Part shown: positions 8,518 through 18,318 of the stretch, piece after piece | Numbering within the stretch: position 1 is the first letter of the stretch | Layout of the letters: each line of letters starts with the position of its first letter | Assembly (NCBI GenBank): GCA_963719975.1 | Contig: CAVRED010000012.1 | Coordinates: 124,001-188,000, forward strand | Reading direction: 5' to 3' | DNA from: Poindextera sp963719975 | GTDB taxonomy: Bacteria > Pseudomonadota > Alphaproteobacteria > Caulobacterales > Caulobacteraceae | DNA length: 64,000 bases | The notes under the pieces: model-generated | Seen by the model: only the letters and a program-made list of their open reading frames with translations | What the model was told of the DNA's origin: nothing | Database searches by the model: none | Translations under genes and position numbers: made by a program

Positions 8518-9580
8518 ATGGCGACCTGGCTCGCAGTCATCTTCGGCGCGCCGATCGTCCTGGCGCTGGCGGCGCTGGGCTTTCGCGCCTGGCGGCAGAG
8601 CCGTGTCGCGGCGGCGCTGGCGATCCGCACGCCAAACGGGATCGACGAGTCCGGCTTCGTGCGGATCGGCGGCATCGAGCAGTGGGTGTCGATCCGCGGC
8701 GAGGACCTGGCCAATCCGGTGATCGTCGTCGCTCATGGTGGGCCAGGCAGCGGCCTGTCGCCGTTCATCGCCGACACGACCCGCGCCTGGGAGCACCACT
8801 TCACCGTGGTCCATTGGGACCAGCGGGGCGCCGGCCTCACCTACAGCCGTGCGAAGAAAGACCAGGGCGAGGTCTCGCTGCAGCGCATCGCCGAGGACGG
8901 GCTGGAGGTCGCCGCACATGCGCTGAGGCGCACGGGTCAGGCGAAGGCGATCGTGCTCGGGGCGTCGTGGGGCTCGATGGTGGCGGTGGTGATGGCGCGG
9001 CGGCGGCCGGAGCTCTTCCACGCGCTGGTCGGCGCCGGCCAGGTGGTGGACTCGCGCCGCAACGAGGCGGTCGGTTACGAGGCGCTGCTGGCGCGGGTGC
9101 GGGCGGCGGGCGACGCTCGCAGCGAAGCGGAGCTAGTCAAGCTCGGGCCGCCACCCTGGACGATGCGGCAAACGATGACCGAGCGGCGCATCCTCATCGG
9201 GCGGTATCCGCCGGCGAGCGAGCGCGGCATGCAGAGCAGGGTGGTCCTCTCGCTGCTCAGCGCGCCCGGCCTCTCTTTGCAGCAGGTCATCGACTGGTTT
9301 CGCGCCGCAGATTTCAGCGCCACCGCTCTGGGAGGCGCGCTGTTCGGTTACAGCGATGGGCCGCCGTACGCGCCGCTCGCCGTGCCCTTCGTGGTCATTC
9401 AGGGTGCCGATGATATCCAGACTCTCGACCAGCCTGGCGGCGTCGTATGTCGAAGCCATCGCGGCGCCGGCCAAGCGCTTCGTCAGCCTCCCCGGCGGCG
9501 GCCACATGGCGCTGGTCGCGATGCCGGACGCCTTCCTTCAGGAGCTGCTGGCGCACGCCAGGCCGTTCGCTCTCGGGTAG
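8518..9580 (+). CDS. alpha/beta hydrolase (proline iminopeptidase-like), one frame break
   Basis: About 353 residues. The N-terminus is hydrophobic (WLAVIFGAPIVLALAALGF), so the protein is probably membrane-anchored. Catalytic motifs are HGGPGSG (oxyanion hole, about residue 76), GASWGS (nucleophile Ser elbow, about residue 146), GADDI (Asp) and GGGHMA (His). The frame changes near 9435: one extra base between DDIQT and STSLAASYVEAIAAP. The HGGPG motif is typical of prolyl aminopeptidases (S33 family). It converges on the monooxygenase gene. The true substrate is not known. Confidence 0.8.
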
Positions 9581-9598
9581 CCTGCGAAGAACAGCGCG

Positions 9599-11526
9599 CT
9601 ACTGCAACACGAAGTCGTCGGGGTTCGGCTTCAGCGTGGCGGTCCAGTAGTCGACCAGGGGGAAGGGCCAGTTCTGGCTGACGCGGCCCTTGGCGTTCTT
9701 GTACCAGCTGGTCACCTGCGGCGCGCCCCAGGCCATCCAGCGGTTGGCCTCGTCCACCTTGATGTTGAAGGCGTCGTGGACGTCCTTCTTCGGCTCGAGC
9801 GTCGCCGCCCCGGCCTCGGCCATCATCTGCAGGGCGCCGACGATGTAGCGCACGCTGCACTCGGAGAAGAAGATGATCGAGCCGTTGACCACGATGTTGG
9901 TGTTCGGTCCGTAGATCAGGAAGAGGTTGGGGAAGTTCGGCACGGTCATGCCGAGGTACGCGCGCGCGTCGCCGTCCCACTGGTCGTGCAGCTCGACCCC
10001 GCCCTTGCCGAAGACCTTGTAGGTCTTGAGGAAGTCGCTGGCGGTGAAGCCGGTGCCATAGATGATGACGTCGACCTCGTGCAGGACGCCGTCGGCTGTC
10101 ACGAGGCCCTCCGGGCGAATCTCCGTGATCGCCTCGGTGACCAGCTCCACGTTCGGGCGCCTTAGCGCCGCGACCCAGACGCCGTTGTCGCGGACCGATC
10201 GCTTGCCGCCCAGCGGATACTTGCGGGATGATCTTGTCCAGCAGATCGGGGTCGCCTTCCGTCTGTGGACGGAGCACCTCGATGAGCATGGTCCGCATGC
10301 CGAGGTTGAAGTCGCTGACGGCGGTGTCCGGGCCCTTGTAGTTCGGGTCGGCCTTGACGCCCTCGTAGAGGCCGTCGGTGAGCATCCAGAACAGCCAGAA
10401 CCGGTACCACTTCTCATAGAAGGGAACGTGCTCGAGCAGCCAGCGTTCGCCGGGCGTGACCGGGTGGTGATAGTCGGGCGTCGGCCCGAGCCAGGGCGGC
10501 GTGCGCTGGAAGACGGTCAGCTTGGCGACGTCCGGCGCGATCGCCGGCACGAACTGGAAGGCGCTGGCGCCGGTGCCGATACAGGCGACGCGCTTGCCCT
10601 TCAGGTCCACGTCGTGGCGCCAGCGGGCCGAGTGGAAAGCCACGCCCTTGAAGCTGTCGCGGCCGGGGATGTCCGGCAGGCGCGGCTGGTTCAGCTGGCC
10701 GACGGCGCTGATCACCGCATTGGCGCTCAGCGTCTCTTCGCCGCCGTCGGGGTTCTTGATCGTGACGCGCCAGAGCTTGGCGGCCTCGTCGAACCGCGCC
10801 TCGCTGACCTGGGTGTTGAAGCGGATGTGCGGCCGCAGGCCGTACTTGTCGGCGCAGCCCATGAAGTAGTCGCGCAGCACCGGCTGGGTCGAGAAGTGCA
10901 TCGGCCATTCGTGGTTCGGCTCGAACGAATAGCCGTAGAGGTGGCTCGGGTTGTCGACGCGGCAGCCAGGGTAGGTGTTCTCGAGCCAGGTGCCGCCGAC
11001 GTCGGCGTTCTTCTCGATGATCTCGAAGGCGACGCCCGCCTGCTGCAGGCGGATGGCGGCCAGGAGGCCCGACATGCCGGCGCCGACGATCACGACCTTC
11101 ATCTTGGCGGCCGCGGACTTCAGCTTCGGCGCCTCCCAGTGCGGGCGCTTCTGGTCGACGCCGTCGACCGCCAGCTCTTCCATCAGCATGCCGGTGTAGT
11201 GCTCGGGCACCTGGCCGCCGACGATGAAGTCCATCATCCGCCGCACGGTCGCCGGCGCCGGCGGGGGCGGCAGCTTGCGCGCCGGCCAGGTAGGCCTTGA
11301 TCGCCGCGCGGGCGCGATCGCGGATGCGCGCCTGCTTGGCCTCGTCGAAGCCGCCCAGGCGGCCGTCGGCGAAGATGTCGTAGACCGGCTTCATGTCGTC
11401 GGAGAGGATCGAGGCGTCGCCGGTCAGGTGCACCAGCGACATCATCAGCGTCGGCAGGTGCGCCTCGGCCAGCGCGGCCTCGATCGCGGCGTCCGTGCGG
11501 GGAAGGGGTTCGGTGAGCGTGGCCAC
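9599..11526 (-). CDS. Baeyer-Villiger-type flavin monooxygenase, two frame breaks
   Basis: About 642 residues. It starts MATLTEPLPRTDAAIEAAL with an N-terminal extension of some 110 residues before the FAD domain (KVVIVGAGMSGLLAAIRLQQ). The class I Baeyer-Villiger fingerprint FxGxxxHxxxW is present (FKGVAFHSARW), followed by the NADPH Rossmann motif GTGASA. Frame breaks lie near 11270 (one extra base, restoring KLPPPPAPATVRRMMDFI) and near 10225 (one extra base, restoring IIPKYPLGGKRS). Such enzymes insert oxygen next to ketones, including steroid and cyclic ketones. It is divergent from the SDR-FAH operon, which could process its products. Confidence 0.85.
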
Positions 11527-11565
11527 TGGGCCGTCTCCTCAGCTGAAGGTCGCGGTCGCGATGGG

Positions 11566-11578
11566 TGATCGGCGATCA
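11566..11578. promoter_or_regulatory. 13-base palindrome between divergent catabolic genes
   Basis: TGATCGGCGATCA is a perfect 6+1+6 palindrome placed 40 bases upstream of the monooxygenase start (11526) and 107 bases upstream of the SDR start (11685). It could be an operator shared by the divergent genes. No regulator gene is adjacent, so this is tentative. Confidence 0.35.
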
Positions 11579-11684
11579 TCTTTGAGCCACGGCCGATCGT
11601 TGGTCAAACGCCTCGCAGGCTTGCGCGGCCGCTCGTTTGGCGGGAAGGGTCTTGCCGCAAAACCAGACAGTGAGGAGGCCCTCG

Positions 11685-12507
11685 ATGAGCGAGGCGAAAG
11701 TCAATCCGAACGGCGCGCTGAAGGGCCGCACGGCCATCGTCACCGGCGCCAGCCGCGGCATCGGCGAGGCGGTGGCGGCCCGGCTGGCCCAGGAGGGCGC
11801 CAGGGTCGTCGCCTCGGCGCGCACGGCCGAGGAGGGCGAGAGCCGCCTGCCTGGCACGCTTGCACGACACGGTCGAGCGCATCAGGCGCGCCGGCGGCGA
11901 GGCCACCTTCATCAAGGCCGACCTGGCCCAGGAAGCCGACCGCGTGCGGCTGGTGGAGGCGACGGTCGGAACCTACGGGCCGGTCGACATCCTCGTGAAC
12001 AACGCCGCCATCACCTACTTCATGCCGGTCGCCGACTTCCCGGAGAAGCGCTTCAAGCTGATGATGGAGGTGCAGGTCTATGCGCCGTTCCATCTCTCCC
12101 AGCTCGTCCTGCCGTCGATGCGCGAGCGGCATCAGGGCTGGATCGTCAACATCTCGTCCGGCGCGGCCTTCCATCCCAAGCCGCCGTACCCGCCCGGCGC
12201 GCGCGGCGGCACCGTCTACGGCATGTGCAAGGCGGCGCTCGAGCGGTTCACCACCGGCCTCGCCTCCGAGGTCTACGCCGACGGGATCGCGGTGAACGTG
12301 GTCTCGCCGGGTCTGGTGGCGACGCCGGGGGTCGCGGTGCACGGCCTCATCACCGAGGCCACCAAGGATCGCGTGCAGCCGGTCGAGTACATCGCCGAGG
12401 CCGTCTTCCAGCTCGCCTCGGGCGATCCGAAGACGCTGACCGGCCGCATCGACCACGCCGCGCCGTTCCTCAAGGAGTTCAACATCCAGCCGGCCGAGCT
12501 GGTCTAG
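11685..12507 (+). CDS. short-chain dehydrogenase/reductase, one frame break
   Basis: About 273 residues from ATG 11685, which is preceded by GAGGAGGCCCTCG. The motifs are TGASRGIG (NAD(P) binding, residue 19 on), NNAA, the catalytic Ser in NISSG, and YGMCK matching YxxxK. The frame changes near 11853, where one extra T (cttg for ctg) separates LPGT from LHDTVERIRRAGGEAT. The stop lies nine bases before the fumarylacetoacetate hydrolase start, so they form an operon. It probably oxidises a hydroxy intermediate, with the FAH enzyme cleaving a later 1,3-dicarbonyl. Confidence 0.85.
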
Positions 12508-12515
12508 AGGGCGGC

Positions 12516-13368
12516 ATGAAACTCCTCTCCTATCGGACGGGCGGCGAGGCCAGCTTCGGCCTCGCCACCGACGCCGGCGTCGTCGACCTGAAGTCCCGCC
12601 TGGGCGCGGCCTCGCTGAAGGCGCTGCTGCGCGCGGGCGGGCTCGAGCGCGCCCGCGCCTTCGCCGGCGCCGCGGCCGACCATCCCTGGAGCGCGGTCAC
12701 GTTCGATCCGGTGATCCCGGACCCGGACAAGATCGTCTGCATCGGCATCAACTACGAGGACCACCGCGCCGAGACAGGCCGGCCGGTCAGCGGCTACCCG
12801 ACGGTGTTCACCCGCTTCGCCGACACCCAGATCGGCGACGGGCAGCCGATCGTGCGGCCAAAGGTCTCCGAAGCCGTCGACTACGAGGGCGAGCTCGCCG
12901 TGGTGATCGGCTCCGACGCGCACAACGTCGCGGAGGACAAGGCGCTGGAGCACGTCGCCGGGTTCGCCTGCTACAACGACGTCTCGATCAGGGACTTCCA
13001 GCGGCACACCACCCAGTTCATCCCGGGCAAGAACTTCGCCGGCTCCGGCCCGTTCGGGCCCTATCTGGTGACGCCGGACGAGGTCGGTCCGCTCGGCCCG
13101 CAACGCATCCAGACGCGGCTGAACGGCCAGATCGTGCAGGACTCCAAGCTCGAGAACATGATCTTCGACGTGCCGAAGCTGATCGCCTACTGCTCGCTCT
13201 GGACGCACGCTTCGGCCCGGCGACGTCATCGTGACCGGCACCCCCGGCGGCGTCGGCGCCGCCCGCACCCCCCCGCTCTGGATGAAGGACGGCGACAAGT
13301 CAACGTCGAGATCGACCGCGTCGGCGTGCTGAAACCGGGTCGTGGCGGAGCGTACGTCCTCCCCGTAG
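12516..13368 (+). CDS. fumarylacetoacetate hydrolase family protein, three frame breaks
   Basis: About 284 residues, starting MKLLSYRTGGEASFGLATD. The FAH-fold metal site is visible: DYEGELAVVIG with its acidic ligands, YNDVSIRDFQR, GKNFAGSGPFGP and PGDVIVTGTPGGVG. Three breaks sit near the end: one extra base near 13206 (restores WTTLRPGDV), one missing near 13300 (restores DKVNVEIDRV) and one extra A near 13330 (restores LNRVVAERT, then the stop at 13366). The net is +1. Family members cleave C-C bonds of acylpyruvates or isomerise homoprotocatechuate intermediates. It is co-transcribed with the SDR. Confidence 0.83.
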
Positions 13369-13505
13369 GAGGAGGGACCGCCCGAAGGGCGGCGGAGGGG
13401 GGCGATGCCGGCCGCGCCCGTTCGAAGATTGATCTAGGTCTGCCTGCAGCTGGCTGCCCGAGCGGCGAGTCTCCCTCCACTATGCTTCGCATGGTCCCCT
13501 CCCCC
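13365..13505. repeat. REPIN-like pair of inverted GC-rich hairpin elements
   Basis: A unit at 13365-13402 on the plus strand and a second at 13471-13505 on the minus strand share the same plan: GGAGGAGGGACC, a small hairpin, then a GGAGGGG-rich end. The hairpin in the first is CCGCCC-GAA-GGGCGG (13378-13392). In the second it is ATGC-GAA-GCAT within the same frame. The GAA loop is kept while both stem strands differ, which is compensatory change. The pair lies between convergent genes. Confidence 0.6.
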
Positions 13506-13543
13506 AGCGGGGCGAGCGCCTCGTGCTTTAGGCCGCGAGCGCC

Positions 13544-13568
13544 TTTTCGTGCTTTTCGTGTTTCGTGG
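13544..13568. repeat. CGTG-T-rich half repeat
   Basis: Three tandem copies of a TTTTCGTG-like unit end in TTTCGTGG. The sequence closely resembles the right arm of the long inverted repeat at 48958-48982. No matching left arm was seen within about 100 bases. It lies just downstream of the DUF1272 stop. Confidence 0.5.
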
Positions 13569-13575
13569 CCAAATT

Positions 13576-13831
13576 CTAGGCCGCGTCCGGCGCCGCGCAG
13601 CCTTCGGGTTTTAGCACCCGCTCCGTCGAAGCTGGGAATTTCGCCAGCAGGGCGGCGGGGCGGATGGGGCGGGGGGCAAATGCGCCGCCGCAGTTGGGGC
13701 AGCGGCCGGCGAGGACGCCTTCGCGCGCAGTCGCGGCAGAAGGTGCACTCGAACGAACAGATCATCGCCTCGGCGCTCTCCGGCGGCAGGTCGCGATCGC
13801 AGCACTCGCAGTTGGGACGCAGCGCCAGCAT
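13576..13831 (-). CDS. DUF1272 zinc-ribbon protein, one frame break
   Basis: About 84 residues from ATG 13831 (upstream GAGGAGATCAGGACC). The start MLALRPNCECCDRDLPP, the middle AMICSFECTFCRDC and the end CPNCGG give four cysteine pairs that should bind zinc. The frame changes near 13720, where one extra C separates FCRDCA from EGVLAGRCPNCGG. The stop is at 13576. Function of the family is unknown. The frame of the upstream MFS gene runs into this start without a stop, so the two are either coupled or separated by a further base error. Confidence 0.75.
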
Positions 13832-15071
13832 GGTCCTGATCTCCTCTATAGCCTCGTTCGCCTTGCCGACCACGCTCAGCGCAACCGCCGCGGCGCCGGC
13901 GAGCAGAATGACAGGAAGCGTGACCGCGATCACCTGTCCCGGGCTCGCGTGCGCGCCGCGCAGCGCGCTCGCCATCGACGGCCCGATGATCGAGCCCGAT
14001 CCGCCCGGCGCCGACCGCCGCCCCGATGCCCAGCGCGCGGGCGGCCGGCGGGTAGTAGATGGGCGAGACGGCGTAGAGGGAGAACTGCGCGCCGATCGCG
14101 AAGAAACCGGCGAGGCCGGCGAACACGAGGATGGCGGGGAACGCATGCGCCACGGCGAGGCCGCCCATGGCGAGGATCAGGCCGACGTAGCTCCCAATCA
14201 TCGGGCCGCGCAGGCCGAAGCGGTCGACAGCAAGGCCGATCACCAGCCCGCCGGCGGTGCTGGTGACGTTGAACGACAGCGCCGCGAGATCGCCGTCGAC
14301 GCGCGAGAGCCCCTCGCCGACGACCAGCGTCGGCAGCCAGCCGGTCATCAGATAGAGCACCACCAGCGTGCCGGCGAAGGCGAGCCAGAGGCTGAGGGTG
14401 GTCCAAAGCCGTCCCTCGCCGAACAGCACGCCCGCGACGTCGCGGCGCTCGCCGGCGTGATCGGGCCGGGTTTCGGGCAGGCAGGCGAACGCGATCGGCG
14501 CGAGCACGAGCGGGGCGATCCCGCCGACCAGGTAGATCAGCCGCCAGTCGAAGCTTTTCGGCAGCGCGCCGGTCAGCACCGCCAGCGTGATCAGCGAGGC
14601 GACGCCGCCGCCAGCCGGCATGCCGACGAAGATGCCGCTGACGGTCGCGGCGCGTCGCTCGGGCCGGGTGACCTCGGCGGCGACCGCGATCATGTTCGGC
14701 ATGGCGCCGCCGAAGCCGAGGCCGGTCAGCACGCGCAGGATCAGCAGCGCCTCGCCGCTCCGCACCATGGCGGTCAGAATCGAGAAGACGCCGAACCAGG
14801 CGACCGAGGCGACCAGCACCGGCTTTCGCCCGATGCGATCGGCGGCCCAGCCGCCGACCACCGAGCCCACGATCAGCCCGGCCATGGTCAGGCTCGAGGC
14901 ATAGCCGATGAAGGCTTCCGGCATGTGCAGCGCCGGCGCCATCGAGGGCGCCGCGACGCCGACCGCCTGGATGTCGTAGCCCTCGAGCGCCGCGATGCCG
15001 AAGCAGACCGCGACGACGACCGCGACGCTTGGCGCGGCGCGCCTCTGGCCGACGGCGAGCGCCTCGCCCAT
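13832..15071 (-). CDS. MFS transporter, aromatic acid/H+ symporter-like, one frame break
   Basis: About 413 residues from the ATG at 15071 (upstream GGGGGAAGGC); an in-frame start at 15110 is also possible. Twelve hydrophobic segments are expected. GYDIQAVGVAAPSMAPAL in helix 1 and GGWAADRIGRKPVLV in loop 2-3 are the signatures of the AAHS group that imports benzoate-type acids. The frame changes near 14003, where one extra C separates GAGRIG from SIIGPSMASAL. The 3' end is uncertain because the frame reads straight into DUF1272; I place it before that start. A TetR gene lies just upstream on the same strand. Confidence 0.75.
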
Positions 15072-15138
15072 GCCTTCCCCCGTCAGATCGAACCCGCGGG
15101 GGCGATGCATAGGGGCAAGCGCGCCGGCGCGCGAGGGG

Positions 15139-15719
15139 TCAGGCGCTGATGGCGGGTCCTTCGATCGCCGGCGCGGCGCGCACGCGCCAGCGCATCAGCA
15201 GCGCGGCCAGGCGGTCGCGCAGCGGGGTGTCGTCCAGGCCCATGTCCTCCAGCTCGGCCTCGGCCAGCGTCGCGGCCAGCTGCTCGAACTGGATCGAGAT
15301 CGGCGACGACGACGGCCGGCGTCGGCCGACGGCCCCGCCCATGCCGCCAACGTCCGCAACTGGCCGCGGCGGACGAGCGCGACGGCCCGGCGCACGAAAC
15401 TGTCCTCGTGGCCGAGTCGCCGGACGCTGCGCCGGAACCAGACATGCTGCCGGTGGCGGGCGATCACCGCATCGACGATGTCGGCGACCGGGCCGGGCTT
15501 GGCGACCAGCCGCTCGAACGCCCGCTGCTCCTCCGCCGCCCAATCGAGGTAGACGGCGATGAAGACGTCAACCTTGCCCTTGAAGCAGCGATAGAAGGTG
15601 TTGGGCGACACGCCGGAGCGGCGTGCGATCCGCGTCACGTCCGTGCCGTCGAAGCCATAGCGCAGGAACTCGTTCCGCGCCGTGGCCAGCAGGGTCTCGG
15701 ACGTTTCGTCCCGCTTCAC
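15139..15719 (-). CDS. TetR family transcriptional regulator, one frame break, GTG start
   Basis: About 193 residues from GTG 15719, preceded by GGAGAGGCGCG. The N-terminal helix-turn-helix is clear (TLLATARNEFLRYGFDGTDV, then TRIARRSGVSPNTFYRCFKGK). The frame changes near 15335, where one G is missing from a G run, separating LAAWAG from AVGRRRPSSSPI. The GTG overlaps the stop of the upstream UrcA gene (GTGA). It probably controls UrcA, itself and perhaps the MFS gene 28 bases downstream. Confidence 0.8.
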
Positions 15720-16073
15720 CGCGCCTCTCCGCCGGCCGCGACCGTCGTCGTCTCGCCGGCCCGGTACATCGAGGCGACGAGCGGGGCGTCGATGCGGCTC
15801 ACGGCGCCGTCGAGCGTCTCGCGCATGCAGGCGCGGTAGTCGGCCGCCTTCTGCAGCTCCATGGGGCGCGGCTCGCCGCCGCAGACGACCGAAGCGGCGT
15901 TGTGCAGCCGGGCGAGCAGGATGCCGGCGTCTTGCCGCGCGTGAGAGGTCAAGACCTTGGCTGCTGACGGATGCTGACAGCACGCCTGTGACAGGGTCGG
16001 TCTGCGACGCGGCGTGGGCCACACCCACGGTCGCAATCGCGCCGCACAGTCCGAGCAAGATTCTGATACGCAA
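15716..16073 (-). CDS. UrcA family protein, one frame break
   Basis: About 118 residues from ATG 16073. A signal peptide (MRIRILLGLCGAIATVGVAHA) leads to a periplasmic protein. The UrcA pattern is GLDLS..A, then DAGILLARLHNAA, a CG pair (VVCGGEP), YRACMRETLDGAV and a final INAP-like IDAPLVASMY. The frame changes near 15940, where one extra A separates SRAA from DAGILL. UrcA proteins occur mainly in Caulobacterales and Sphingomonadales and their function is unknown. The stop overlaps the TetR start. Confidence 0.8.
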
Positions 16074-16093
16074 GTTAGAAATCCTTCATCTAC

Positions 16094-16122
16094 GCGTCGT
16101 TTGGAGTCGATGGCTACGACGC
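16094..16122. promoter_or_regulatory. inverted repeat between divergent urcA and wHTH genes
   Basis: GCGTCGT at 16094-16100 and ACGACGC at 16116-16122 are perfect inverted 7-mers 15 bases apart, in the 97-base spacer between two divergent genes. They could be an operator for either the TetR protein or the winged-helix protein. This is tentative. Confidence 0.3.
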
Positions 16123-16170
16123 AACGGCGCTGATAAGGTTGGGAAATCGGCCTGCGCCGAAAGGATGGGG

Positions 16171-18297
16171 ATGCGACTTTTCGCCGATCAATCGCCGATG
16201 ATGGAGGCCGAGGCGGTTCGCCGCCCGAGCGGCTCGATCCATCTCGCCCAGGAAGCGGACTTTCGCCTTGGACAACTTCTGGTGCGGCCGTCGCTGCGCG
16301 AGGTGATTGGCCAGGGACGTCGCGAGATCCTCGAGCCCCGCGTCATGCAGGTGCTGGTCACGCTGGCCGGCATGAAGGGATTTGTGGTCTCGCGCGACGA
16401 GCTGATCGACACCTGCTGGGGCGGGCGCGTGGTCGGCGAGGACGCCATCAACCGCACGATCGGGCGGTTGCGGCGCCTGGCCGAGACCTTTGCGGGCGCG
16501 TTCGAGATCGAGACCGTCGCGCGCGTCGGCTATCGGCTGAGCGAGATCGAGACGCCGCCCACGCCAGCGCCGGTGAAGCGCGGGCCTGACCGCGGCGTGC
16601 GCATCGCGGTCTACGCGGCGGTGGCCGGGCTGCTGGCCGCGCACGCGGTGGCGGCCGTCCTGGTCTGGCGTCAGATCGCGCCGGTGCACTGGTCGGTGGC
16701 CAGCTCCAGGCTCCTGGTCTCGAACGATTCGATCGAGCGCCACCCCGCCATCTCGCCGGACGGCAAGACCATCGCCTACGCCGGCGGGTCCGACGTGTTC
16801 ACCCGCCAGATCTACCTGCGCAGCCTGGCCGGCGGCGATCCCGTGCGGCTGACCGACGAGCCGGGAGACCATACCGCCATCACCTGGTCGCCGGACGGCC
16901 GCTCGCTCGCCTACGCCGTCTTCACGCCTGGCCAGCCTTGCACGCTGATGGTCCGGCCCCTGCACGACGGCGCGGCGCGCACGCTCGGCCGCTGCCAGAC
17001 CGACGCCCGAACCGAGGTGGCCTGGTCGCGCACCGGCGAGGCGCTCTACTTCGTCGACCGGCCGAACGCGCAGGCCAGCGAGCGCATCGTCCAGCTCGAC
17101 CTGGCCAGCGGGCGGCGCAGCGACCTCACCCACCCGCCGGCTGGCAGTCTCGGCGACGCCAGCATCGGCCTTTCGCCGGACGGCCGGTGGATGAGCTTCA
17201 ACCGGTCGCCGAACGACGTGGTCGAGACGGTCATGGTGCGCAACCTGAAGACCGGCGAGGAGCGCGCCCTCAACAGCCTCTGCGCCTGGATGGAGCCGGG
17301 CGGCTGGACGAGCAACTCCCGCGCGGTGCTGCTCGCCGGCCGCGTCAACGGCGACAACGTGCTCTGGGCTTATCCGCTGAGCGGCGGCGCGCCGGTCCAC
17401 GTCATGTCCGGCCCGCTGGTGATGGGTCGCGTCGTGACGGGCCCCGGCGACATCGCTGCGGTCGAGGTCAACACCAAATCCTTCACGCTCGCTTCGCCGC
17501 CGACAGCCAAGGGCGGAGATCCGCGGTTCCTCGACAACGCCGACGTGATGGACAGCACGCCTGCGTTCGCGCGCGACGGCACGCTCGCCATCGCCGGCGA
17601 GCGGGCTGGCGAATCCGCGGTCTGGATCAAGCGGCCCGGCATGGATTTCCAGCGCCTGGTCAGCATCCATTCCAGCGAAGAGCCGGAGGGGCTGAGCTTT
17701 TCGCCCGACGGGACCGCCGTGGTCTTCGCCAGCGAGGTGTCGGGCGGCCCCGGCATCCGCATCATCGGACTGAACGGCCAGCAGCTGGGGAACCTGCGCT
17801 TCCCTGGCAGCGACGTGAGCGCGCCGATCTGGGCGGCGGACGGCCGCTCCGTCATCTTCGCCGGCCGCGACGCCGGCGGCTGGCGGCTGTGGCGGTTGGG
17901 AACGGCGCCGTTCGGCCAGCTGACGCCGGCATCCGGTTACGGCTGGTTGAATGTGCAGGCCAGCGGTGGCGCGCTCTACGGGGTGCGCGCCGGGGCCGCC
18001 GGCGTCTGGCGCATCGACGGCGAGCCAAAGCGCATCTCGGCGCTGCCGCTCTCGGCCTTCCCGACCCTTTGGCGGATCGACGGCGACGCGATCGAATACG
18101 TCGACAACGTCGCCGGCCGCACGCCCCGGATCATGCGACAGCCGATCGCAGGCGGGCCCGCCAAGCTGATCGCCGAGGTCCCGAGCTACGACGTCGACCA
18201 CGGCTTCGCCGTCGATCCGCGCAGCGGCGACATCGTCTATCTGGCCAGCCGAACCGACCGTACCGACCTGCAAATTCTGCACCTGGCGCGCGGCTGA
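16171..18297 (+). CDS. membrane-anchored winged-helix regulator with TolB-like PD40 beta-propeller
   Basis: 708 residues. The start at 16171 follows AAAGGATGGGG; an ATG at 16165 is equally in frame. Residues 30-125 form an OmpR/CadC-type winged helix (FRLGQLLVRPSLREV, EPRVMQVLVTLAG, SRDELIDTCWGG, INRTIGRLRRL, TVARVGYRL). A single transmembrane helix lies at about 143-166. The large remaining part is a beta-propeller with PD40-type blades (AISPDGKTIAYAGG, TWSPDGRSLAYAV, SFSPDGTAVVFAS and others). The topology matches ToxR/CadC regulators, with cytoplasmic DNA binding and periplasmic sensing. The GH84-like gene begins 22 bases downstream and may share its signal. Confidence 0.85.
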   Translation: MRLFADQSPMMEAEAVRRPSGSIHLAQEADFRLGQLLVRPSLREVIGQGRREILEPRVMQVLVTLAGMKGFVVSRDELIDTCWGGRVVGEDAINRTIGRLRRLAETFAGAFEIETVARVGYRLSEIETPPTPAPVKRGPDRGVRIAVYAAVAGLLAAHAVAAVLVWRQIAPVHWSVASSRLLVSNDSIERHPAISPDGKTIAYAGGSDVFTRQIYLRSLAGGDPVRLTDEPGDHTAITWSPDGRSLAYAVFTPGQPCTLMVRPLHDGAARTLGRCQTDARTEVAWSRTGEALYFVDRPNAQASERIVQLDLASGRRSDLTHPPAGSLGDASIGLSPDGRWMSFNRSPNDVVETVMVRNLKTGEERALNSLCAWMEPGGWTSNSRAVLLAGRVNGDNVLWAYPLSGGAPVHVMSGPLVMGRVVTGPGDIAAVEVNTKSFTLASPPTAKGGDPRFLDNADVMDSTPAFARDGTLAIAGERAGESAVWIKRPGMDFQRLVSIHSSEEPEGLSFSPDGTAVVFASEVSGGPGIRIIGLNGQQLGNLRFPGSDVSAPIWAADGRSVIFAGRDAGGWRLWRLGTAPFGQLTPASGYGWLNVQASGGALYGVRAGAAGVWRIDGEPKRISALPLSAFPTLWRIDGDAIEYVDNVAGRTPRIMRQPIAGGPAKLIAEVPSYDVDHGFAVDPRSGDIVYLASRTDRTDLQILHLARG

Positions 18298-18318
18298 CGG
18301 CGGAAAGCGGGGGGCGAG

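Noticed and set aside
11637..15149. Very long open frame on the plus strand spanning several genes
   Set aside because: It is the SDR and FAH genes plus a GC-driven antisense run through the MFS gene; most of its sequence is arginine-rich noise.
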